This document shows positions 33,907-43,653 of a stretch of DNA of 64,000 nt, in pieces. Origin of the DNA: CAZDKK01 sp964603725 (GTDB lineage: Bacteria > Eisenbacteria > RBG-16-71-46 > CAIMUX01 > WJJG01); assembly GCA_964603725.1 (NCBI GenBank), contig CAZRWW010000001.1, positions 1 through 64,000 of the forward strand, in the 5' to 3' direction. Made by a program: the position numbers and the translations under genes. The notes under the pieces were generated by a model that did no database searches, was not told the origin of the DNA, and saw only the letters and a program-made list of their open reading frames with translations. The stretch's first letter is position 1, and each line of letters opens with the position of its first letter.

Positions 33907-36900
33907 ATGATCGGCCAGACCGTTTCGCACTACAAGATCCTGAGCAAGCTTGGCGAAGGCGGCATGGGTGAGGTCTACAAGGCCGTCGACACCCGCCTCG
34001 AGCGAGTCGTGGCCTTGAAGTTCCTGACACCCCGGCTGACCCCGCAGGATCGAGCCCAGGCTCGCTTTGTTCAGGAAGCGAAGGCGGCTTCGGCCCTCGA
34101 CCACCCGAATGTCTGCACCGTCTATGAGATTGATCAGACGCAGGACGGCCGGCTCTTCATCGCCATGGCCTGTTACGAGGGCGATTCCCTCAAGGATCTG
34201 ATCGCCCGCGGCCGACTCGCCGCCGACCACGCGGTCGTGATCGCGCAGCAGATCGCCCAGGGGCTCTTGCAGGCGCACGACCGCGGCATCATCCATCGCG
34301 ACATCAAGCCGGGCAATGTCCTGATCGCGGGCGCCGGTCTGGTCAAGATCGTCGACTTCGGCTTGGCGCTCTTGTCGAGCGCCGAGCGCATCACGCAGAG
34401 CGGCGGGGCGGTCGGCACGGTGGCCTACATGGCGCCTGAGCAGATCCGCGGCGAGGATGTGGATCACCGCGCCGACATCTGGTCGTTGGGCGTCACGCTC
34501 TACGAAATGGTCACCGGCACCCTGCCGTTTCCGGGGAGACACCAGCAGGAGGTGATCCACGCCGTCCTCCATCACGATCCGATCTCCCTCGAACGACACG
34601 ACCCGGACATCGCGCCCGAGCTGCAGCGGATCATCCGCACCTGCCTGCAGAAGTCCCCGGCTGCGCGCTATCGCACCATGGCGGATCTGCTGGCCGATTT
34701 GCAGGCCCTGCGCGGGATCCTCGAACCGCCCACGGTGCGCATCGCGGGGCGAGCGCCGGCCGATCTGACGGGCCGCCTCACGGGGCGTCCGTACCCGGGC
34801 CTGGCTGCCTTCACGGAGGCGGATGCGGGCTTCTTCCACGGGCGCGAGCGGGAGGTGGCGGCCGTCTGGGAAAAGCTGCAGGGGCGCCAGCTCCTGGCGA
34901 TCATTGGACCTTCCGGGGCGGGCAAGAGCTCGTTCCTGCGCGCCGGGCTCATACCGGCGGGCCCGGCCGGCTGGGGAATCCTGATCTCCTCGCCGGGCAG
35001 TTCCCCGTTCCTGTCGCTGCGGCAGGCCCTGGTGCCCGAGCTGGCCGGCGATACCGAGGCAATCCGCGGACTGCTGGGAGAGGACCAGGAGTCCGCGGTG
35101 CTGTCGGCGGTCATGCGCTGGCGCCGGCGGCACACGGCGGCCCTGCTGATCATCGACCAGTTCGAGGAGCTCTTCACGCTGAGCGCCCCGGAGGCTCAGG
35201 AACGGTTCGCGGAGCTGCTGGGCAAGATCTGCTCCGCAGCGGACGTCCATGTGCTTCTCTCGCTGCGAGACGACTTCCTATTCCACTGTCACGCCTTCCC
35301 CGCACTCGCGCCGGTTTTCGATTCCCTCACGCCCTTGGGTCCGTTGAGCGGCGATGGCCTGCGGCAGGCGCTCACCCAGCCGGCGATCAAATGCGGCTAT
35401 CGCTTCGGAGACGACGCGTTGGTCGACGAGATGCTCTCCACGGTCAGTGGGGAACGTGGCGCCCTGCCGCTGCTGGCTTTTGCGCTGTCGCAACTGTGGG
35501 AACGACGTGACCGCACGCGGCGGCTGCTCACGCGGCAAGCGTACAACGAGATCGGCGGCGTGGGCGGCGCTCTGGCCCAGCACGCCGAGGCGGCCATCGA
35601 GGGGATCGGCTCAGACCGCGTCGGGATCGTGCGCGAGCTCTTCCGCAACCTCGTGACGTCGCAGGGAACGCGAGCCGCGCGCAGCCGGGACGAGCTGCTC
35701 TCGCTGTTTGCGAATACGCGGCAAACGGAAGCCGAGGAGGTTTTGTCGGAGCTGATCCAAAGACGCTTGCTGACCTCCTACGAAATGACGGGTGAGGATG
35801 GAACCGCCTCGCGGCGGATCGAGATCGTGCACGAGTCGCTGCTCGCAAATTGGCCCCGCCTCGTGCGCTGGCAAACCCAGGACGCGGACGCGGCGCAGCT
35901 ACGGGACCAGATCCGCCAGGCAACGGGGATCTGGCAGGAGAAGGGCTGCCCCGAGGAGCTGCTTTGGAGCGGAACGCTCTACCATGAGTACCGGCTCTGG
36001 CGGGAGCGTTACCCGGGCGCCTTGACGACGGCGGAGACCCAGTTCACGAGCGCGATGGAGCAACGAGCGCGGCGCAAGCGGCGGCGGCGGATACTCGCGG
36101 TGGCGGGGAGCTTCCTGATACTGAGCGCCGTGCTGCTGGTCGTCCTGATTCTCTGGCAGCGCAGCGAGCGGGCTGAAGGCATCGCCAGTCGGGAGGCCCG
36201 CCATGCCAGCGCCAGCCTGCTGGCCAGCCTGGGTACCCAGATTCTCGACATGGACAAGGATCCGACCCGGGCGGCCGCTCACGCGATCGCCAGCCTCGAC
36301 CTGGAGGACAATCTCGAGGCTCGCTTCCTCGCCATGCGCGCGCTTGCCGAAGGCCCGCTGCGCTTTGAGATTCAGGGTGGAGGCACTCGCAACCCATTGT
36401 GCGTGGACATCAGTCCCGACGGCCAGTGGTTTGCGGTGGGCTGGACCCGGCAGGGCGACGTCGTCCTCTATCCGGCCGGCGGCGGCGAGCCGCGCAAGCT
36501 CATCGGTCACCGGCCGAGCATGGTTCGGGCGGTGGCCTTCGATGAGACCTCCCGGCTCCTCGTGTCATCCGCGACGGACAGCACGGTACGGCTCTGGTCG
36601 ATTCCCGATGGGGCCCTCTTGCGCACCATTCAGCTCTCTGCCGAAGGGGGGGGATCGCTGTCCCGGGACGGCCAGCGCATCCTGACTTGGGAAGCGGGCC
36701 CTGGCGAGCGTACGCTGTGGCGATCTTGGTCTCTGCTGGGCGGGGACGGTGACATACTGGGCCGCACGGGCATGCCCGTCCCCTCGACCGGTCGGCCTTG
36801 GCCCGCAGTACATCCCGATGGCCTCCGGGTGGCGGATTGGCAGGGCGAGGGTGTCCATCTCCACGAAGTGAACGCACGCGGGCTGTCGGAGCCTGCGCTT

Positions 36901-38349
36901 GTGGGACGCCACGCCTCACGGGTGCTCTTCGCTTCCTTCAGCGGGGATGGAGAGCGGCTGGCGTCGAGTGATGAGAAGGGCGTGATCAAGATCTGGGATC
37001 TGAGCGCTTCACCCCCCACCTTGACAGATGAGAAGCAGTCGGTGGTCGGGGAAGTTGGCATCAATCTGACCCGGTTCGACCCCGTTCGGCCACGCCTGGC
37101 CTCCTTCTGGGCCGACGGTGTCGTCAGGATCTGGGATCTTGACCAGGCCGTGCCGGTGGGTCCGCTCGAGCTGCGGGAGCATTCTCACTGGGTCCATTGC
37201 GCGGACTTCCACAATGACGGGCGATGGATCCTCTCGGTGGCGAGTGGCCGCAAGAGGGTGGCCGCCTGGCCTCTCAGCGAACCTCGCCCGCTCAGACTCA
37301 TCGGACCGGCGTTCGATGGCAGCTGGGTCGCCTTCTCACCCGACGGCGAGGCCATCGCGACCCTCGCCAATGACGGCACCGTGTGGCTGACACCACTGAC
37401 AGGGCCTTCGTCGGGGAAGCCCCGCGCGGTCTTCAGCGCACCAGAACTTGTATTCTCGGAGACATGGTACTCCAATGTGCTATTCCGCTTCGATCCCGCG
37501 ATGAAGCACCTGATGGCGCACGCGGCTAGTCCGGGGATCTTGTGGGTCGCCCCCGTAGAGCAGGGAGAGGTCCGTCGGCTGGACGGTCTTGTTCCCCTCG
37601 CGGAGGCTGACATGAGTCGCGACGGATGCCAGATTGCGGCGTTCAAGCAGTCGTCGAGCGGGCCGGACACACTGGTCGTCTGGGATCTGGTCACGGACCG
37701 GAAGAGAGCTCTGGGGCCGATCAGTGGCACGGGCTACCCGTGGCTGCGTTTCATGGATGACAACCATGTTCTGACCATGGAGGGCTTCGGGAAGTCCATC
37801 GACCGCTGGGATGTTGCCAGTGGCGCGCGCGAGGCGGTCGGCGATGGCTTCGCCGATCTCTGGCACGTCTTGAGCGACGGAAAACGTGCCCTCGGGTACT
37901 CCTCGTCATCGGGGGATTTGTTCATCCAGAACCTGCAGACGAGGGAGAGGCGCAACCTTCTTCATGTCGGCCCCAAGTCTCTTTGGGCCATGTCGGTCTC
38001 CCCAGCGGAGGATCTGATCGCGCTCCGCTTTTTCGACCGAACTGAGCTCGCCGTAGTGCCTTTGTCCGGTGGCGCACCTTACTACCTGTTCGTCGGGCAG
38101 CGCAGCTACGCAGCGTTCGATCCCCAGAGGCGGTGGATCGCCACCATCGGGTACGACCAGTGCGTGATGCTCTGGCCCTGGCCCACTGAGGAACCGTTGA
38201 TGGGGCTCTCGCACGAGCAGTTCCTGACCTATCTGAAATCCCAGACCAATGTCCGCGTCGTGCCCGATAGCAGCCAGTCCAGCGGGTATCGAGCCACCTT
38301 TAGCGAGTTCGAGGGCTGGGAGGCCGATCCCGGACCGTTGCGATACTGA
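33907..38349 (+). CDS. Ser/Thr kinase - nSTAND1 NTPase - WD40 protein
   Basis: This is a roughly 1480-residue single-pass membrane protein. The kinase domain (1-270) is complete: GEGGMGEV (16-23), Lys38, HRDIKPGN (130-137), DFG (150-152), APEQ. A STAND ATPase follows with P-loop GPSGAGKSS (334-342) and Walker B LLIIDQFEEL (413-422), the FHGRE opening and hallmark Glu-rich motifs of the nSTAND1 group. A transmembrane helix (ILAVAGSFLILSAVLLVVLI, about 730-750) leads to 10 or more WD40-like repeats with intact strands. nSTAND1 proteins are known in biological-conflict and signalling settings. The start could be a TTG 33 bases upstream; the ATG has only weak spacing to GAGACGG. Confidence 0.85.
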   Translation: MIGQTVSHYKILSKLGEGGMGEVYKAVDTRLERVVALKFLTPRLTPQDRAQARFVQEAKAASALDHPNVCTVYEIDQTQDGRLFIAMACYEGDSLKDLIARGRLAADHAVVIAQQIAQGLLQAHDRGIIHRDIKPGNVLIAGAGLVKIVDFGLALLSSAERITQSGGAVGTVAYMAPEQIRGEDVDHRADIWSLGVTLYEMVTGTLPFPGRHQQEVIHAVLHHDPISLERHDPDIAPELQRIIRTCLQKSPAARYRTMADLLADLQALRGILEPPTVRIAGRAPADLTGRLTGRPYPGLAAFTEADAGFFHGREREVAAVWEKLQGRQLLAIIGPSGAGKSSFLRAGLIPAGPAGWGILISSPGSSPFLSLRQALVPELAGDTEAIRGLLGEDQESAVLSAVMRWRRRHTAALLIIDQFEELFTLSAPEAQERFAELLGKICSAADVHVLLSLRDDFLFHCHAFPALAPVFDSLTPLGPLSGDGLRQALTQPAIKCGYRFGDDALVDEMLSTVSGERGALPLLAFALSQLWERRDRTRRLLTRQAYNEIGGVGGALAQHAEAAIEGIGSDRVGIVRELFRNLVTSQGTRAARSRDELLSLFANTRQTEAEEVLSELIQRRLLTSYEMTGEDGTASRRIEIVHESLLANWPRLVRWQTQDADAAQLRDQIRQATGIWQEKGCPEELLWSGTLYHEYRLWRERYPGALTTAETQFTSAMEQRARRKRRRRILAVAGSFLILSAVLLVVLILWQRSERAEGIASREARHASASLLASLGTQILDMDKDPTRAAAHAIASLDLEDNLEARFLAMRALAEGPLRFEIQGGGTRNPLCVDISPDGQWFAVGWTRQGDVVLYPAGGGEPRKLIGHRPSMVRAVAFDETSRLLVSSATDSTVRLWSIPDGALLRTIQLSAEGGGSLSRDGQRILTWEAGPGERTLWRSWSLLGGDGDILGRTGMPVPSTGRPWPAVHPDGLRVADWQGEGVHLHEVNARGLSEPALVGRHASRVLFASFSGDGERLASSDEKGVIKIWDLSASPPTLTDEKQSVVGEVGINLTRFDPVRPRLASFWADGVVRIWDLDQAVPVGPLELREHSHWVHCADFHNDGRWILSVASGRKRVAAWPLSEPRPLRLIGPAFDGSWVAFSPDGEAIATLANDGTVWLTPLTGPSSGKPRAVFSAPELVFSETWYSNVLFRFDPAMKHLMAHAASPGILWVAPVEQGEVRRLDGLVPLAEADMSRDGCQIAAFKQSSSGPDTLVVWDLVTDRKRALGPISGTGYPWLRFMDDNHVLTMEGFGKSIDRWDVASGAREAVGDGFADLWHVLSDGKRALGYSSSSGDLFIQNLQTRERRNLLHVGPKSLWAMSVSPAEDLIALRFFDRTELAVVPLSGGAPYYLFVGQRSYAAFDPQRRWIATIGYDQCVMLWPWPTEEPLMGLSHEQFLTYLKSQTNVRVVPDSSQSSGYRATFSEFEGWEADPGPLRY

Positions 38350-38385
38350 TGGCCCGCGGGTGGCCGGTCCGCGTTTCCCCCAGGA

Positions 38386-41300
38386 CTACCGAGAGCCCTG
38401 CGCCCCTCCAACCACACGCCCGCGCAACCCCGCCAGCATCCGGCCAAGCTCGGAGTCGGGCCCCGCGCCGACCGTCTCGGCCAGCGACTCGGCTTCGCTC
38501 AGTGCCGCGCGGGCGGCCGCGGGCTCGCCCGCCAGGCGTTCGCACTCGCCGCGCGTACAGAGCAGCTTGGCGAGCTCCAGTCGGTCGTCGACTCCGCGCA
38601 GCAGGGCTTCACCGCGCGCCAGAGCAACGCGGGCTTCGGCGAAGCGCATCCCCCGGGCTTCCAGTTCCCCGAGGCGGCCGAGCACGGCGCCCTCGGTGGC
38701 GTGATTGCCAACCTCTCGGTGAATGCTGAGGGCCATCTCATAGAGGCGGCGCGCGTCCTCCATCCGGCCCTGATCAAGGTGCAAGTTGCCGAGGTTGCCT
38801 AGGAGAATGCCTTCGGAGCGCCGGTCGCCGACCTCGCGGTAGATGGCGAGCGCCTGCTCGCCGAGGCGGCGCGCGTCGTCCGTTCGACCCTGATCGAGAT
38901 GCAGATTGCTGAGGTTGGCGACGATGGCGGCTTCTTGTCGCCGGCTGCCGACTTCCCGATGGATGGTGAGGGCCGCCTCGAAGAGCCGCCGCGCCTCCTC
39001 CAGCCGCCCCTGCTCCTGATGCAGAACACCCAGGTTGCCGAGGACGATGCCTTCGGTCAAACGATCGCCGACCTCTCGGTCAATGGCGAGAGCCGCCTCG
39101 AAGAAGCGGCGAGCCTCTTCGATCCGACCCTGTCCCCAGTGTAAGACGCCTAGATTGCTGAGCACGGTGCTTTCATAACGCCTACCCCCGACCTCCCGAT
39201 AGATCGCGAGGGCTTGCTCGTAGTGGCGTTGCGCTTCCTCCATCCGACCCTGATTGAAGTGCAGGATACCCAGGTTGCCGAGGACCGCGCCTTCGTCAAG
39301 CCGGTCGCCCCCCTCGCGGTGCAGCGCGAGCGCCTCCTCGTAGAGGCGGCGGGCCTCGTCCATTCGTCCGCGGTTCTTGTACAGGTTGGCCAGGCTATTG
39401 AGCACGATGCCCTCGGCGCGCCGGTTGCCGAGGGCCGCGCCTTCGCCGAGCCGATCGCCGACCTCGCGGTGCAGCGCGAGGGCCTCCTCGTAGTACTGTC
39501 GCGCGTCCTCCATCCGGCCCGCGCGCCACAACGCGCTGGCGAGTTCGCGCAGCGCTCGCGCACGCGCCTCGGCCTCGAGCCCCGGAATCGCGAGGACCGC
39601 TGCCCCCAGATCGATCGCGGCGGCGAACGGTCCGCGCAGCCCGAGGACGCCCCACGCGGCCGCCAGCGCCCTGACGGCGGTCTCACCGTCCCCCCGCTCG
39701 ACCGCCCGCCGGCACGCTGATACGACGTTGTCCAGTTCCACCTCGAGAATCTTCCGGCTGGCAACACCTCCATGCCGATCGAGCGCCTCCAGCGCGTCGC
39801 TGGCTCCGAATCGAGCGAAGTACTCCCCGTGCCGCTGCTCGCACCGTCGCCCGGCATCGACCATGCCCGGCCCGGCGATGGCGCTCTCGGTCCTCAGCTT
39901 CTCAGCGGCGTAGTCACGCAGGCTCGACAGCATCTCGAACCTGGGCGCGTCCAGGACCACCCGCGCGCGAAACCAGCACTTGTCGATCAGGGCCTGCACG
40001 ACATCGAGCACGGGCGGAGCGTCGGGCCAGGGCGCGAGATCCAGCACCGCCTCGGCCGCCTCCAGGGTGAACCCGCCGTCGAACACCGCGGCCTGCGCTA
40101 CTGCCGCTTGTTCCCAGCCGCCGAGCAATTCCCACGACCAGTCGAGCGTGGCGCGCAGGGTCCGGTGGCGGCCCGGCTTGGGTCCAGCGAGCAGACTCAG
40201 CCGGTCCGCGAGCCGCGCCCGGAGTTGTTCGAGCGAGAGCGCGCGCAGCCGCGCCGCGGCCAGCTCGATGGCGAGCGGGAGGCCATCCAGCAGGCGGACA
40301 ATTTCAGCCACCAAGGACCGGTTGGCGTCCGTCAGAGCGAAGTCGGAGCGCTGCACCTGAGCTCGTTGCGCGAAGAGCTCGACCCCTTCCGCCTCCGGAG
40401 CCAGCGGATCGAGCTCGACGGTCGTCTCCCCCGCGAGCCCGAGCCGCTGGCGACTCGTGACCAGGAACGCGGTGTCCGGTGAGCGCGCCACCCACCGGCC
40501 GAGCGTGGCCGGCGCGTGCTCCGACACCTGCTCGAAGTTGTCCAGGATGATCAAGGCGCGGCCATGGCCCGCGATGGCATGGCCGAGCTGCGCGATCGGA
40601 TCGCCCTTGCCCAGCGGAACGTCGAGGCCGACGGCTACGGCGCGCACGATGCCGTCGATGGCCCTCGCTTCCGTCAGATCGCAGAACCATACCCCGCCCG
40701 GCCAGCGTTCGAGCGCGTTCCAGCCGTAGCGGCACGCCAGGCGGCTCTTCCCCGTGCCACCCGCCCCGAGGACGGTGACGAGCGCGCTGCCGGCCTCCAG
40801 GCGCCGAGCCAATTCCTGCAACTCCCGGCTCCGGCCGACGAACGGGTCGCGCTCGGGGGGGAGCATCCGGGGATAGGTCACGGCTGCCCCGGGCCGGCCC
40901 TCGAGCGCAGCGACCACATCCCGCGCGTGCGGGAAGCGCTCATGCGGCTCTCGCGCGAGCAGGCGGAGGATAGCCTCGTCCCACGCCGGTCCAACCTCAG
41001 CGAGCGAGCTCGGCCGCGGCGGATCCTGTCTCAGCCTTGCCTGCGCCGTTTCCATTGGCGTCGAGCCGTGAAACGGCACCGTACCCGTGGCCATCTCGAA
41101 GAGCACCACGCCGAGGGAGTAGAGATCGGCCGCCGGGCCGATGCGGCCGCCGCTGACTTGCTCAGGGGCCATGTAGGCGGGGGTACCCAAGAGCGCCACC
41201 GATTCCGGCGCGCTCCTTGGCGTCCCGGGCATCTGGATCGGCAGCGCCAGCCCGAAGTCGGTAATGACCGCCCGTTCACCGGATGGCGAGGGAACGATCA

Positions 41301-41844
41301 TCACATTCGCGCTCTTGAAATCGCGGTGCACGATGCCCGCGTGATGGGCGGTGTCGAGCGCGTCGGCCAACTGGCGCACGATCGGCAGGCCCTCTTGCGT
41401 TGCGATCCGCCCGCGCGAGCGGATGCGGGCGGCGAGCGTCTCGCCCGGCAGGAACTCCATGGTCAAGAACACCACGTCGCGCGTCTCGTCGCGATGCCGT
41501 CCCAGGTCGAACACACGGCAGACGTTCGGGTGCGATACCGAGCGCGCCAGCAGGACCTCCTGCTTGAACTGCCGGAGCGCCCCGGGATCGGAGGCCACCT
41601 CGGTGCGGATGGTCTTCAGGGCGATGGACACCCCGAGCTCCATATCGCGGGCGCGATAGACTTCACCCATGCCCCCGCGCGCGACGAAGGACTCGACGAG
41701 GTAGCGATCCGCGAGGACATCGCCTAGCTCGAGGTGGGAGTCTGCAACGCCGCGCTGATCGGCCACGGGCAAGGTCGGGGCTGCATCAGGGTCGGAGGCG
41801 GTGGGTTTGTCGCCCCCCTGCAAACCATTGTGCGACCGAGTCAT
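38386..41844 (-). CDS. Ser/Thr kinase - NB-ARC-like STAND - TPR protein
   Basis: This is a roughly 1152-residue protein. The kinase (about 45-315) has GGMGEV (57-62), Lys77, HRDFKSAN (173-180), DFG (196-198) and APEQ. A LuxR/NB-ARC-like STAND ATPase follows, with P-loop GAGGTGKS (360-367), Walker B LIILDNFEQV (431-440), VTSRQRL sensor and PLAIELAAARL motifs. The C-terminal third is seven or more very similar 40-residue TPRs. The ATG at 41844 opens a short Pro/Asp-rich N-terminus. No membrane helix is seen, unlike its neighbour. It converges with the WD40 kinase, 36 bp apart. Pairing with that gene suggests a shared signalling role, which is inference. Confidence 0.85.
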   Translation of the reverse strand: MTRSHNGLQGGDKPTASDPDAAPTLPVADQRGVADSHLELGDVLADRYLVESFVARGGMGEVYRARDMELGVSIALKTIRTEVASDPGALRQFKQEVLLARSVSHPNVCRVFDLGRHRDETRDVVFLTMEFLPGETLAARIRSRGRIATQEGLPIVRQLADALDTAHHAGIVHRDFKSANVMIVPSPSGERAVITDFGLALPIQMPGTPRSAPESVALLGTPAYMAPEQVSGGRIGPAADLYSLGVVLFEMATGTVPFHGSTPMETAQARLRQDPPRPSSLAEVGPAWDEAILRLLAREPHERFPHARDVVAALEGRPGAAVTYPRMLPPERDPFVGRSRELQELARRLEAGSALVTVLGAGGTGKSRLACRYGWNALERWPGGVWFCDLTEARAIDGIVRAVAVGLDVPLGKGDPIAQLGHAIAGHGRALIILDNFEQVSEHAPATLGRWVARSPDTAFLVTSRQRLGLAGETTVELDPLAPEAEGVELFAQRAQVQRSDFALTDANRSLVAEIVRLLDGLPLAIELAAARLRALSLEQLRARLADRLSLLAGPKPGRHRTLRATLDWSWELLGGWEQAAVAQAAVFDGGFTLEAAEAVLDLAPWPDAPPVLDVVQALIDKCWFRARVVLDAPRFEMLSSLRDYAAEKLRTESAIAGPGMVDAGRRCEQRHGEYFARFGASDALEALDRHGGVASRKILEVELDNVVSACRRAVERGDGETAVRALAAAWGVLGLRGPFAAAIDLGAAVLAIPGLEAEARARALRELASALWRAGRMEDARQYYEEALALHREVGDRLGEGAALGNRRAEGIVLNSLANLYKNRGRMDEARRLYEEALALHREGGDRLDEGAVLGNLGILHFNQGRMEEAQRHYEQALAIYREVGGRRYESTVLSNLGVLHWGQGRIEEARRFFEAALAIDREVGDRLTEGIVLGNLGVLHQEQGRLEEARRLFEAALTIHREVGSRRQEAAIVANLSNLHLDQGRTDDARRLGEQALAIYREVGDRRSEGILLGNLGNLHLDQGRMEDARRLYEMALSIHREVGNHATEGAVLGRLGELEARGMRFAEARVALARGEALLRGVDDRLELAKLLCTRGECERLAGEPAAARAALSEAESLAETVGAGPDSELGRMLAGLRGRVVGGAQGSR
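38680..39399. repeat. 120-bp repeats encoding TPRs
   Basis: About six direct repeats of 120 bp (for example at 38759, 38879, 38999, 39119, 39239) encode 40-residue TPR units of the kinase-STAND protein. The fixed period and high similarity indicate recent amplification. Confidence 0.85.
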
Positions 41845-42141
41845 GGTCAGCTCACTGCGATGTGTGACATCTTGGGACACACATCCGGAGACAGCCTGGG
41901 CCCTTGTCATCAATCCTACCTGCCGCGGCTTCATTCGTCCACGGCATGTTGCGATCCCGAGCTCCGTCGGGTACCGTCCCTCCAGTCGGTGGCTCGAACC
42001 GCCAGGCGCTGTCTGGGGCGTTGGGACGAAGCGTGTACACGGCGACGGGCGCGTGCGGTGGCTGCCACGCACGGTGGTGGGATTGGTGAAGGAAGAGCAC
42101 CCCCACCTGGAGCAGTTGCACGACACGGCGGCTCGCTGAGC

Positions 42142-43653
42142 ATGCGCAAGGTCATCATCACCAGCCTGCTGCTGGCCACCCTCCCCGCCGCGGGGGCGCA
42201 GCAACACGTGACGCCCGACGCCATTGCCGAGAAGATGCAGTGGTTCGCCGACGCCAAGCTGGGCATCTTCATCCACTGGGGCATCTACAGCGTGAACGGC
42301 GTGGACGAGAGCTGGGCCTTCTACAACAAGAAGATGCCCTATGACGATTACATGCAGCAGCTCGCTGGCTTCACGGCCAGCCGGTACGATCCGGCCGCGT
42401 GGGCCGAGCTGATCGAGCGGAGCGGCGCCCGCTACGCGGTGATCACGACCAAGCACCACGACGGCGTGGCGCTGTGGGACACGCGGATGGCGCCCGGAAC
42501 GCCGCTGCGGCCGCCGGGGGCTCCCCCCGCGCCGCCGGACGCCCTGGCCCCGCGCTCGGATGCTCCGCCCCCGCAGCCAGGTGCTCCGCCCCCGCAGTCG
42601 GATGCTCCGCCCCCGCAGCCAGGTGCTCCGCCCCCGCAGTCGGATGCTCCGCCACCGCAGTCGGGTGCTCCGCCCCCGCGTTCCGTGGTCACGAGCTCCC
42701 CGGCCGGGCGCGATCTCATCGGCCCCCTCTTCGCCGAGCTTCGCCAACGCGGCCTGAAGGCCGGGGCGTACTTCTCCTTGATCGATTGGAGCGACCACCA
42801 CTACCCCGGGTTCACCAGAGACAGCACGCGCTACGCGATCCAGGAGGACCCGCTGCGCTGGCAGCGCTTCCTCGCCTACTACCAGGGCCAGGTGCAAGAG
42901 ATCGCCGCGCAGCTCAACCCCGACCTCTGGTGGTTCGACGGCGACTGGGAGCACAGCGCCGAGGAGTGGGAGGCGCAGAGGGTACGCCGCCTGATCCTGG
43001 CGGTGAACCCGCGCGCCATCATCAACGGGCGGCTCGCCGGCCACGGCGACTACCTGACGCCGGAGCAGAACATCCCCATCGAGACACCGGCGTACCCGTG
43101 GTGGGAGCTGTGCCTGACCATCGGTGACGCGTGGGGCTGGCAGCCGCAGGACACGAGCTACAAGAGCACCCACGACCTCATCGCCATCTTCGCCGACGTC
43201 ATCGGCCACGGCGGCAATCTGCTGCTGGACATCGGCCCGCGGGAAGACGGCACCATCCCGCCGCGGCACGCGCAGGCGCTGGAGGAGCTGGGCCTATGGA
43301 ATGCCAAGCATGCCGAGGCCGTCTTCGGCACGCGCGCCGGCCTGCCCAACGGTCACCACTTCGGTCCCACGACCCTCAGCCCCGACAGCACCACGCTCTA
43401 CCTGTTTCTGCCGCATGGCGCCGGCGGCAGCGTGGAGATCAAGGGCCTCAACAACAAGGTCCTCTCCGCGGAGGCGCTCGGGACGGCCATGCCCCTCCGG
43501 CACCGCGTCGTCGGCAAGATCAGCTGGAGCAAGGTGCCGGGATTGGTCTTCATCGACGTGCCCGAGGAGGCGGCCGACCCGTGGATGACCGTCTTGAAGG
43601 TGAAGCTGGACGGACCGGTGAGCCTGTACCGCGGCACCGGCGGCCTCTTCTGA
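42142..43653 (+). CDS. Secreted GH29 alpha-L-fucosidase
   Basis: This is a 503-residue exported glycoside hydrolase of family 29, releasing alpha-linked fucose. After a signal peptide (LLLATLPAAGAQ) the GH29 landmarks follow: KLGIFIHWGIYS, ITTKHHDGVALWDTRM and the nucleophile strand DLWWFDGDWE (Asp266). A Pro-rich insertion (about 118-183), built from six 21-bp repeats, replaces the loop after the HHDG segment near the active site. Its ribosome site is weak. The next gene, a GH20 hexosaminidase, starts at a TGATG overlap, so the pair is an operon for fucosylated amino-sugar glycans. Confidence 0.9.
   Translation: MRKVIITSLLLATLPAAGAQQHVTPDAIAEKMQWFADAKLGIFIHWGIYSVNGVDESWAFYNKKMPYDDYMQQLAGFTASRYDPAAWAELIERSGARYAVITTKHHDGVALWDTRMAPGTPLRPPGAPPAPPDALAPRSDAPPPQPGAPPPQSDAPPPQPGAPPPQSDAPPPQSGAPPPRSVVTSSPAGRDLIGPLFAELRQRGLKAGAYFSLIDWSDHHYPGFTRDSTRYAIQEDPLRWQRFLAYYQGQVQEIAAQLNPDLWWFDGDWEHSAEEWEAQRVRRLILAVNPRAIINGRLAGHGDYLTPEQNIPIETPAYPWWELCLTIGDAWGWQPQDTSYKSTHDLIAIFADVIGHGGNLLLDIGPREDGTIPPRHAQALEELGLWNAKHAEAVFGTRAGLPNGHHFGPTTLSPDSTTLYLFLPHGAGGSVEIKGLNNKVLSAEALGTAMPLRHRVVGKISWSKVPGLVFIDVPEEAADPWMTVLKVKLDGPVSLYRGTGGLF
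42559..42684. repeat. 21-bp minisatellite in the fucosidase gene
   Basis: Six head-to-tail 21-bp units encode alternating DAPPPQP/S and GAPPPQS heptapeptides (residues 140-181). Length changes of whole units keep the frame. Confidence 0.92.
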
